Assembly: GCF_014635665.1 (NCBI RefSeq)
Contig: NZ_BMDG01000006.1
Location: forward strand, 235,180-299,179
Direction: 5' to 3'
DNA: 64,000 bases
Origin: Isoptericola cucumis
GTDB lineage: Bacteria > Actinomycetota > Actinomycetes > Actinomycetales > Cellulomonadaceae
In this document: one piece after another, positions 1 through 8,032 of the stretch
Layout: each line of letters begins with the position of its first letter
Position numbering within the stretch: position 1 is the first letter of the stretch
Made by a program: the position numbers and the translations under genes
Notes under the pieces: model-generated
What the model was told of the DNA's origin: nothing
Database searches by the model: none
Seen by the model: only the letters and a program-made list of their open reading frames with translations

Positions 1-333
1 GGTCTCGGCATCGCGGTCCCGTTCCTGCTCGCCGCCGCGCTCAAGACGGCGCAGGGCTCGTCGACCGTCGCGATGGTGACGTCGTCCGCGCTCGTCGCGC
101 CGCTGCTGGGCTCGCTCGGCCTCGGGACGACCCAGGGCACGGTGCTGGCCGTGCTGGCGATCGGGGCCGGCGCGATGGTGGTCTCGCACGCCAACGACTC
201 GTACTTCTGGGTGGTGTCCCGCATGAGCCGCATCCCGGTGGGGACGGCCTACCGCACCCTCACCGTGGCCACGGGCATCCAGGGCCTCGCTGCCTTCGGC
301 GCCGTCGCCGCGCTGAGTGCCGTCGTGCTGTGA
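1..333 (+). CDS. GntP-family gluconate:H+ symporter, C-terminal fragment
   Basis: The reading frame is open from the first base of the window and ends at TGA 331-333, so only the last 110 residues are present and the gene starts outside. The visible part is very hydrophobic and carries the conserved GntP segment around residues 15-25 (LKTAQGSSTVA) followed by a conserved HANDSYFW stretch, both typical of the C-terminal membrane half of gluconate/H+ symporters. It would be an inner-membrane permease. The next gene runs towards it on the minus strand, so it is the last gene of its transcription unit. Family call is from motif memory; the substrate could be another sugar acid. Confidence 0.8.
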   Translation, partial: GLGIAVPFLLAAALKTAQGSSTVAMVTSSALVAPLLGSLGLGTTQGTVLAVLAIGAGAMVVSHANDSYFWVVSRMSRIPVGTAYRTLTVATGIQGLAAFGAVAALSAVVL

Positions 334-417
334 GTGCCGTCGTCCTGTGACCGCTACCTGATGTGACCGTCACGTGCTGTGACCGTCGACCGACGACGCG
401 GCGGCGTCGGGCCGGGG

Positions 418-1026
418 TCAGCGTCCCTGGGCCCGGCGCCGCACGGCGTCGGCCCAGTCGCGGTGGTACCGCACCACGACGGTCTCGGTGCCGGGCGCCC
501 ACCACACGGCGACGGGGTCGCCGTCGCGCGGGGGCAGCGCCGCGGTGCCCTCGGCACCTTCGTCGGTATCGTCGGCCGCGTCGTCGGGGCGCCCCTTGAG
601 CATGTGCGACCACGTCTGCTCCGCCGTGCCGTCGTCGGTCGGGTAGGAGACCAGGCCGCTGAGCAGCCGGCCGCCGGACATGGTGCGCTCGCGCACGAGC
701 ACCGTGCCCGTGACCGACCGCGCGCCCGAGGCGAACGCCTTCGCCGCGCGGGTCTCGGCCGCGGTCCGCTGGTCGTCCCGGTAGCGCACGAGGGAGGTCA
801 CGGCCGTGACCATCAGCGCCGCGAGCATCCCGAGGAAGAGCCACATCTCCACCTCGCCGGACGGGTCGGTGATGGTCCGCCGCACGACGTACAGGCCGAC
901 CGCCACGACGAGGGCCGGCGCCCACAGCCACCGCCGCAGCCACCCCGGCCGGTCGGCGGCGGGCAGCTCGTCGAGCGGGGCCTCGACGGCGTCGACGTCC
1001 GGGACCTGCTGCCACAGGACGCTCAC
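418..1026 (-). CDS. small membrane protein of unknown function, last gene of carboxylase operon
   Basis: A 202-residue protein starting at a GTG whose last bases overlap the accE stop codon (GTGA, 4 bases), so it is translationally coupled to the epsilon subunit. Two membrane segments follow each other near residues 45-60 (WAPALVVAVGLYVV) and 70-92 (MWLFLGMLAALMVTAVTSLV). A soluble C-terminal domain with a conserved-looking VAVWWAPGTETVVVRYHRDW segment ends the protein. An in-frame ATG 38 codons upstream would overlap accE deeply and was rejected. I do not recognise the family. Its position suggests co-expression with the acyl-CoA carboxylase, not necessarily a shared function. Confidence 0.75.
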   Translation of the reverse strand: MSVLWQQVPDVDAVEAPLDELPAADRPGWLRRWLWAPALVVAVGLYVVRRTITDPSGEVEMWLFLGMLAALMVTAVTSLVRYRDDQRTAAETRAAKAFASGARSVTGTVLVRERTMSGGRLLSGLVSYPTDDGTAEQTWSHMLKGRPDDAADDTDEGAEGTAALPPRDGDPVAVWWAPGTETVVVRYHRDWADAVRRRAQGR

Positions 1027-1262
1027 GAGTGCAGGCTCCAGCGCCACGCGTCGGCGTGGTGGCGGCCCCACCGGCCGCCGAAGGTCTTCGCGGTCACGCC
1101 CGCGCCGTTGCCGCGGACCGTGCGCGCGCGGTTGGTCCACTCGTCGACGGGCGCCTCGTCGTCGGGAAGCCCGCTGGCGGACGCGACCGCCGCCAGCCCC
1201 GCCACCAGGGCGGCGACCTCCACGTCGTCGGGCTCGCCGCGCAGCACGCGCACCTGGTTCAT
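1023..1262 (-). CDS. accE: acyl-CoA carboxylase epsilon subunit
   Basis: A 79-residue protein beginning MNQVRVLRGEPDDVEVAALV, the typical opening of actinobacterial acyl-CoA/propionyl-CoA carboxylase epsilon subunits, and ending with the W..HADAWRWS segment typical of the family C-terminus. In Streptomyces and mycobacteria this small subunit binds and stimulates the beta (carboxyltransferase) subunit. The ATG at 1262-1260 overlaps the preceding stop (ATGA), and the stop overlaps the next GTG. The beta subunit lies one gene upstream; the intervening acidic protein is unusual. The biotinylated alpha subunit is not in the window. Confidence 0.88.
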   Translation of the reverse strand: MNQVRVLRGEPDDVEVAALVAGLAAVASASGLPDDEAPVDEWTNRARTVRGNGAGVTAKTFGGRWGRHHADAWRWSLHS

Positions 1263-1861
1263 CGGTCCTCCTGCGGGCCGGCCCCGGGGGCGCCGCCGCC
1301 GGTGTCGGTGTCGTCGGTGTCGTCGGTGTCGAGGTCGTCGTCCGGGTCGTCGCCGAACTCCACGGCCGCGCCCCGCGACGTCGCCCACTCCGCGACCTCG
1401 TAACCGCCGTCGAACAGGCGCTGCGCCACGTCGCCGCCCGCCTCGTCGAGCAGCTCGATCACGCCGTCGAGCGTCATGCTCGCGCCCGGGGCGGGGTCGG
1501 CCACGACGAAGCCGAGGTAGAAGACCTCCGCCGCCACGGCGCCCTCCGGGGCGACGTGCGCGTGCTCCGGCTCCGGGCCGTCCTGCGCCTCCCACACCGA
1601 GCTGGTGAGGTCGGGGTGCATGCCCAGCGAGTCGTGCAGGGAGTCGAAGACGGCGGCGTTGAGCTGCCCGACCCGGTTCTCCAGCGCGAGGACCCGCGGG
1701 TCCTCGTCTGCCTCCGCGGCACCGAACTCGGCGCGCACGCCGACCGCCGTCTGGACGTACTGGTGCAGGGCCTCGGCCAGCGTGTCGACGGCGCGGTGCA
1801 GCGGCTCCGGGTCGACCGACCCGAGCGGGGCCGGTCCGTGGGTGGCGTCCTCGTGGCTCAT
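1259..1861 (-). CDS. acidic protein of unknown function between carboxylase beta and epsilon genes
   Basis: A 200-residue soluble protein with no signal peptide or membrane segment. The N-terminal half is predicted helical (HRAVDTLAEALHQYVQTAV). The middle has a hydrophobic strand-like block (AAEVFYLGFVV), and the C-terminus is almost pure Asp/Thr (DDPDDDLDTDDTDDTDT). It starts 43 bases after the carboxyltransferase stop and overlaps accE by 4 bases, so it sits inside the operon. The usual actinobacterial order is beta directly followed by epsilon, so this protein is an insertion. I do not recognise a family. A role as a regulator or assembly factor of the carboxylase would be speculation. 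Confidence 0.75.
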   Translation of the reverse strand: MSHEDATHGPAPLGSVDPEPLHRAVDTLAEALHQYVQTAVGVRAEFGAAEADEDPRVLALENRVGQLNAAVFDSLHDSLGMHPDLTSSVWEAQDGPEPEHAHVAPEGAVAAEVFYLGFVVADPAPGASMTLDGVIELLDEAGGDVAQRLFDGGYEVAEWATSRGAAVEFGDDPDDDLDTDDTDDTDTGGGAPGAGPQEDR

Positions 1862-1904
1862 CGGTTCATTCTCCCTTGCCCCGGCCGGGCTCGACCACCA
1901 CCGG

Positions 1905-3524
<1,620 letters not shown>

Positions 3525-3531
3525 CCGACCG

Positions 3532-3537
3532 ACCCTA
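3532..3537 (-). promoter_or_regulatory. -10 element (TAGGGT) of the carboxylase operon
   Basis: TAGGGT on the minus strand ends 7 bases before the GTG start, placing transcription start at or next to the start codon (leaderless). No clear -35 is seen. Confidence 0.55.
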
Positions 3538-3648
3538 GATGGCCGATGCCTACGGATCGATGGGCGACAGGCCGCCGCGGTGCGGCGATCTCTTGGAGGT
3601 TCCCCACAATCGGCCCGTGATCGGTGCCCGCTGCGGCAGGATCGGGGC

Positions 3649-4518
3649 ATGCCGCGTCCACCGCTCGACGCCGCCGCCCTGCGCGCGGCGCTGCTCGCCC
3701 CCGCCGGCCCGCTGCGCCGGCTCGACGTCGTCGACGCCTCGCCGTCCACGAACACCGCGCTGGTGGCGGCCGCGCGCCGGGACCCGGGGGCGTGGCCGGC
3801 CCCCGCCGTCCTGGTCGCCGAGCACCAGGCCGCCGGCCGCGGGCGCGCGGGCCGGGCGTGGGAGACGCCGCCGCGCGCCGCCCTCACGGTGTCGACCCTG
3901 CTGCGCCCGCGCCTGCCGGCCGCCGTGCTGGGCTGGGTGCCGCTGGCCGCCGGGGTCGCCGTCGCGCGCGCCCTCGACGACGCCGGCGTCGACGCCCGGC
4001 TCAAGTGGCCCAACGACGTGCTCCTGCCCGCGGCCGACACCGCCCCCGGCCTCGGCGCGTACCGCAAGGTCGCCGGCATCCTCGCGGAGGTGGTGCCGGG
4101 TCAGGACGCGCCGGCGGTCGTCGTCGGGGTCGGGCTGAACGTCTCGCAGGAGGCCGGCGAGCTTCCCGTGCCCACCGCGACGTCGCTGGCGCTCGCGGGC
4201 GCGGCGTCGGGAGCGGTGCCGTCCGCGACCGACCGCACCGCGCTGCTGGCTGCGATGGTGCGCGAGCTGGTCGGCGCCGTCGGGCGGCTGGAGCGCTCGG
4301 GCGGCGACGCGCGGGCGGCCGGGCTGGCCGACGAGTACGCCGCCCGGTCCGCGACGCTCGGGGCGGTCGTGCGTGCCGAGCTGGCCGGAGGCGCCGAGGT
4401 CGTCGAGGGCGAGGCCGTGCGGATCGCCGACGACGGGGCGCTGGTGCTCGCCACCCCCGCCGGCGAGCGAGTCGTCGGCGCGGGGGACGTGCACCACCTG
4501 CGTGTCCCGCCGGCGTGA
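3649..4518 (+). CDS. birA: biotin--[acetyl-CoA-carboxylase] ligase
   Basis: A 289-residue enzyme that activates biotin to biotinyl-AMP and attaches it to the biotin carrier domain of carboxylases. It shows the biotin/ATP-binding loop GRGRAGRAW at residues 63-71, the catalytic KWPNDVL at 119-125, and VAGILAEV with VVVGVGLNV later, then a small C-terminal SH3-like cap. There is no N-terminal helix-turn-helix, so it is a monofunctional ligase and not a BirA-type repressor. It is transcribed divergently from the acyl-CoA carboxylase genes, its likely client pathway. A CAGGAT hexamer ends 6 bases before the ATG and may be a weak leaderless -10. Confidence 0.92.
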   Translation: MPRPPLDAAALRAALLAPAGPLRRLDVVDASPSTNTALVAAARRDPGAWPAPAVLVAEHQAAGRGRAGRAWETPPRAALTVSTLLRPRLPAAVLGWVPLAAGVAVARALDDAGVDARLKWPNDVLLPAADTAPGLGAYRKVAGILAEVVPGQDAPAVVVGVGLNVSQEAGELPVPTATSLALAGAASGAVPSATDRTALLAAMVRELVGAVGRLERSGGDARAAGLADEYAARSATLGAVVRAELAGGAEVVEGEAVRIADDGALVLATPAGERVVGAGDVHHLRVPPA

Positions 4519-4575
4519 GGGGGAGGGCGAGGAGCGCATGGCCGCGGGCTCAGCGGGCGCCCAGGTGACGCGCAC

Positions 4576-4581
4576 TACAGT
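4576..4581 (+). promoter_or_regulatory. -10 element (TACAGT) of the cyclase gene
   Basis: TACAGT ends 6 bases before the GTG start codon of the class III cyclase, predicting a leaderless transcript. Confidence 0.5.
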
Positions 4582-4587
4582 TGTCGC

Positions 4588-5685
4588 GTGACGAGCGACA
4601 CCACCACCGGCAACCCCACCGACGACGACGTCCCGGCAGGCGGGGAGGGGCCGGCGGGGTCCGCCGCGGGCGAGCGACGGTCGACGGACACGGCCGCGCG
4701 CCTCGACCGGGAGATCCTCGGCGGCCCGCGGCGCTACACCCTGCCCGACCTGGTGGAGGGCACCGGGCTGTCGCGGGAGTTCATCGAGAACTACTGGCGC
4801 TGGCTCGGCCTGCCCGTCACCCACCCCACGGACGCCTGGTTCACCGACGCGGACATGCGGGCGCTGCGCGAGATCGGCGAGCTGGTCGACGCCGAGGGGC
4901 TCGACGAGCAGGCGCAGATGACCTTCATCCGCTCCCTCGGGCACACCACGGACCGGCTCGCGCTGTGGCACGTGGAGGCCCTGGTCGAGCTGATCCAGCG
5001 CCGCCGCGGGCTCGACGACGTGAGCGCGCGCCTCACGGCGCTGGACCGGGTGCCCGAGCTCGCGGACAAGATGGCGCGGCAGCTCGAGCACGCGTGGCGG
5101 CTGCAGCTGGCCGCGCTCACGGGCCGGCTCGCGACGGAGTTCGGCGGCGCGCACGGCGCCGCAGCCGCGGGTGGGGTGGACGAGCTTCCGCTGCGGCGCG
5201 CGGTGGGCTTCGCCGACATCGTGTCGTTCACCAAGCGCACGGCAGGGCTCGGCTCCCAGGAGCTGGCCGAGTTCGTGCAGCTCTTCGAGTCGCGGGCCCG
5301 CGACGTCATCACGGAGGCGGGCGGGCGCGTGGTCAAGACCATCGGCGACGCGGTGCTGTTCGTGGCCGACGACGTGACCACCGGGGCGGAGGTCGCGCTC
5401 GGCCTGGCCGCGCCGCACGCCGCGGACGACCAGATCCCCGTGCGGGTCGGCCTCGTGTGGGGCCGCGTGCTGTCGCGGTTCGGCGACGTCTTCGGGCCGG
5501 ACGTCAACCTCGCCTCGCGCATCACCGAGCTGGCGGAGCCGACGTCGGTGCTGGTGGACCCGCCGACCGCCAAGCTGCTGTCGTCGTCGGCCCGCTATGC
5601 GCTGACGGCGCAGGAGCCGCAGGAGGTCCAGGGCATCGGCGAGATCACGCCCGTGCGGCTGCAGCGGGCATACACCGGCTCCTGA
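4588..5685 (+). CDS. class III adenylate cyclase with N-terminal regulatory domain
   Basis: A 365-residue cytoplasmic nucleotidyl cyclase making cAMP from ATP. Residues about 45-180 (RRYTLPDLVEGTGLSREFIE onwards) resemble the actinobacterial adenylate cyclase regulatory domain, the module known from the pH-sensing mycobacterial enzyme Rv1264. Residues about 200-365 are the catalytic domain. The expected residues are present: metal Asp210 (FADIVSFT) and Asp254 (KTIGDAV), adenine-selecting Lys250 and Asp305, and transition-state Asn307 and Arg311 (PDVNLASRI). It is therefore probably active as a homodimer and adenylate- rather than guanylate-specific. It stands alone in its transcription unit. 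pH control is inferred from the domain only. Confidence 0.9.
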   Translation: MTSDTTTGNPTDDDVPAGGEGPAGSAAGERRSTDTAARLDREILGGPRRYTLPDLVEGTGLSREFIENYWRWLGLPVTHPTDAWFTDADMRALREIGELVDAEGLDEQAQMTFIRSLGHTTDRLALWHVEALVELIQRRRGLDDVSARLTALDRVPELADKMARQLEHAWRLQLAALTGRLATEFGGAHGAAAAGGVDELPLRRAVGFADIVSFTKRTAGLGSQELAEFVQLFESRARDVITEAGGRVVKTIGDAVLFVADDVTTGAEVALGLAAPHAADDQIPVRVGLVWGRVLSRFGDVFGPDVNLASRITELAEPTSVLVDPPTAKLLSSSARYALTAQEPQEVQGIGEITPVRLQRAYTGS

Positions 5686-5748
5686 GCGCGTCGAGATGGT
5701 GGGGCCGGCCTGCAACCGCACGACCGCCGGGGTTCGGGCGAGGCGCGG

Positions 5749-6561
5749 TCAGCCCTCGCCGGCGGCCGCCGCGTCGGGGTCGCGCGGGTCGGGGTCGAGG
5801 TCGAGGAGCGACGGCCGGTTGTTCTGCACCGACCCGACGGCGTCGCCCACCGGGCGGGTGGCCATGCCCACCTGCGGGCCGCCGACGATCGCCATCGCCT
5901 CGTCGGCGCCGACGGCGGGGTCGAGCCAGGCGTCCCAGGCGTGCGCCGGGAGGATCACCGGCATGCGGTCGTGGATGCGCTCGAGGTCGTCGGAGGCCGC
6001 GGTGGTGATCACGGTGGCCGAGACGAGCCAGCGGTCGGGGTCGTCGTCCGCCCTGGACCGGTCGCGCCAGAACTCGTAGAGGCCCGCCAGCGCCGCCACC
6101 CCGCCGCCCGCCGGGTGGATCCAGTACGGCTGCTTGGGCACCTTGGCCCTCGACCGCCCCTTCGCCTCGCCCGTCGCCGCGTCTCCCGGCGGCAGGTCGA
6201 GCTTGCGCCACTCGTAGTAGCCGTCCGCCGGCAGCAGGCAGCGCCGGACGGCGAGCGGCTTGGCGAACGCCGACTTGTCCAGCAGCGTCTCGGAGCGGGC
6301 GTTGATCATCCGCGCGCCCACGCCCGGGTCCTTCGCCCACGACGGGACGAGGCCCCAGCGGGCGACCTGCAGGGAGCGGGTGATCTCCCCGGTGTTCTTC
6401 CCGTCGATCCGGCGGGGCCGCTCCACGACGATGCGCACCGGGTCGGTCGGGGCGACGTTCCACGACGGGGGCAGCAGCCGCGCGTCGTCGGCGACGTCGG
6501 CGATCGCCAGGTCGTCGACGAGGTCCTGGGCGTCGCGGAAGGACGCGTAGCGGCCGCACAT
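5749..6561 (-). CDS. SRAP-domain protein (YedK/HMCES family) protecting abasic sites
   Basis: A 270-residue SOS response-associated peptidase (SRAP) protein. The family self-processes to expose Cys2, which forms a thiazolidine crosslink to abasic sites in single-stranded DNA, shielding them from strand breakage. Cys2 is present directly after Met (MCGRYASF). The other active-site residues are also visible: Asn87 (NARSET), Glu117 (GYYEW) and His197 (HDRMPVIL). The length is slightly above the E. coli protein. The C-terminal QNNRPSLL is common in actinobacterial members. It is convergent with the cyclase gene and divergent from the MFS gene. No LexA box was recognised upstream. Confidence 0.92.
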   Translation of the reverse strand: MCGRYASFRDAQDLVDDLAIADVADDARLLPPSWNVAPTDPVRIVVERPRRIDGKNTGEITRSLQVARWGLVPSWAKDPGVGARMINARSETLLDKSAFAKPLAVRRCLLPADGYYEWRKLDLPPGDAATGEAKGRSRAKVPKQPYWIHPAGGGVAALAGLYEFWRDRSRADDDPDRWLVSATVITTAASDDLERIHDRMPVILPAHAWDAWLDPAVGADEAMAIVGGPQVGMATRPVGDAVGSVQNNRPSLLDLDPDPRDPDAAAAGEG

Positions 6562-6654
6562 GCCCCCATCGTCGCGCACCCCACCGACAGACCCGCGGCC
6601 ACGGCCGGTGAGGGGCGTCACGGATCCGGCGGCGATTTTCCCCTGCCGTCGTCG

Positions 6655-6667
6655 TATCGTTTCGATA
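6655..6667 (+). promoter_or_regulatory. palindrome TATCG-TTT-CGATA over the MFS promoter
   Basis: A perfect 5-base inverted repeat with a 3-base centre, whose left arm (TATCGT, 6655-6660) also fits a -10 hexamer for the MFS exporter gene. A repressor binding here would block the promoter directly. No regulator gene is adjacent, so this is only a candidate operator. Confidence 0.35.
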
Positions 6668-6669
6668 GC

Positions 6670-7917
6670 ATGGGGGTCATGCCCGACCATCCCGCCCCGA
6701 CACCCGTGCGCGCCCGGTCGCCGTACCGCTGGGTGCTCATGCTCGGGGCGCTGGCCGCGCTGCCGGCCTTCACCGTCGACATGTACCTGCCGTCGCTGCC
6801 CGAGGTCGCGGCCGACCTCGGCTCGTCGGCGTCGTTCGCCCAGCTGTCCGTCTCGGTGATGCTCATCGGCGGCGCGATGGGACAGCTCGTCATCGGGCCG
6901 CTCTCCGACCGCTTCGGCCGCCGCGCCCCCTTGCTGTGGGGCCTGGGCCTGCACATCCTCACCTCGCTGCTGTGCGCGTTCGCGCCGAACATGACCGTCC
7001 TCGTGGGGCTGAGGCTGCTCCAGGGCTTCTTCAACGCGGCCTGCGGCGTGGCGGCGATGGCGGTCGTGCGCGACCGCTTCGTCGGTGCCGAGGCCGCGCG
7101 CATCCTGTCGCGCCTCATGCTCGTCATCGGCGTCGCGCCGATGCTGGCGCCGACGTTCGGGTCGGCGGTCGCCGCCGCCGCGGGCTGGCGCTGGGTCTTC
7201 GCCGTCCTCGCGCTGGCCGGCGTCGTGATGGCGGTCGTCGTGTGGCAGCTCATGCCCGAGACGCTGCCTGCCGAGCGGCGCCAGACCGGCGGCGGCCTGG
7301 GCCACGTGTTCGCCGGGTACCGGGTGCTGCTGCGCGACCGGCGCTTCATGGCGCTCGCCGTCATCCCCGGCCTCGGCCAGGCCGTGCTCATGAGCTACGT
7401 CGTCGGGTCGCCCTTCGTGTTCCAGGAGGGCTACGGGCTGACCCACGCGCAGTTCTCCCTGCTGTTCGCGCTCAACGGGCTCGGGCTGGTGCTGTCGGCG
7501 CAGGTCAACGCCGCGCTGGTGCGGCGGGTGGCACCCATCCGGATCCTGCGCGCGGCCATGGCGATCCAGGGCGTGTTCGCCGTCGGGCTCCTGGTCGTGG
7601 CGCTCACGGAGGCCGGCGGGCTGATCGGGCTGCTCGCGGTGCTGTGGGTCGTGCTGGCGTTCCAGGGCCTCATCCCGGCGAACGCGTCGGCCATCGCGCT
7701 CTCCCGGCACGGCGAGCGCGCCGGGACCGCCGCCGCCGTCATCGGCGCCGTGCAGTCGGGCGTCGCCGGCGCGGTCTCGCCGCTCGTCGGCGTCCTCGGC
7801 GGCGGCACCGTCGCGATGGCGTCGGTGATGCTCGGCGCCCTGTGCTGCAGCCTCCTGGTGCTCGCGCTCGCCACCCCCGCCTACCGGCGCGGCGGCTGGG
7901 TCGAGCTGGCCCACTGA
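6670..7917 (+). CDS. Bcr/CflA-type MFS multidrug exporter
   Basis: A 415-residue major facilitator with about twelve membrane segments. Drug:H+ antiporter features are visible: the N-terminal FTVDMYLPSLP motif of Bcr/CflA proteins, the GPLSDRFGRRAPLLWG loop between helices 2 and 3, and a LLQGFFNAACG helix 4. It probably exports small toxic compounds across the cytoplasmic membrane. The substrate is unknown. Two in-frame ATGs (6670 and 6679) are possible. The first is chosen because the candidate -10 lies just upstream, but the second, giving a protein three residues shorter, is equally plausible. Confidence 0.88.
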   Translation: MGVMPDHPAPTPVRARSPYRWVLMLGALAALPAFTVDMYLPSLPEVAADLGSSASFAQLSVSVMLIGGAMGQLVIGPLSDRFGRRAPLLWGLGLHILTSLLCAFAPNMTVLVGLRLLQGFFNAACGVAAMAVVRDRFVGAEAARILSRLMLVIGVAPMLAPTFGSAVAAAAGWRWVFAVLALAGVVMAVVVWQLMPETLPAERRQTGGGLGHVFAGYRVLLRDRRFMALAVIPGLGQAVLMSYVVGSPFVFQEGYGLTHAQFSLLFALNGLGLVLSAQVNAALVRRVAPIRILRAAMAIQGVFAVGLLVVALTEAGGLIGLLAVLWVVLAFQGLIPANASAIALSRHGERAGTAAAVIGAVQSGVAGAVSPLVGVLGGGTVAMASVMLGALCCSLLVLALATPAYRRGGWVELAH

Positions 7918-8032
7918 CCGCGCCCCACCGGGGCCGGCCCGCCGCTCGGGCCGCGCGGGCGTTCATCCGCCCGACGCCGCGACGTCACGTCCTGTTGTTG
8001 CGAACGTCGCCGGGTCCCGGTGGGATCGGCGC

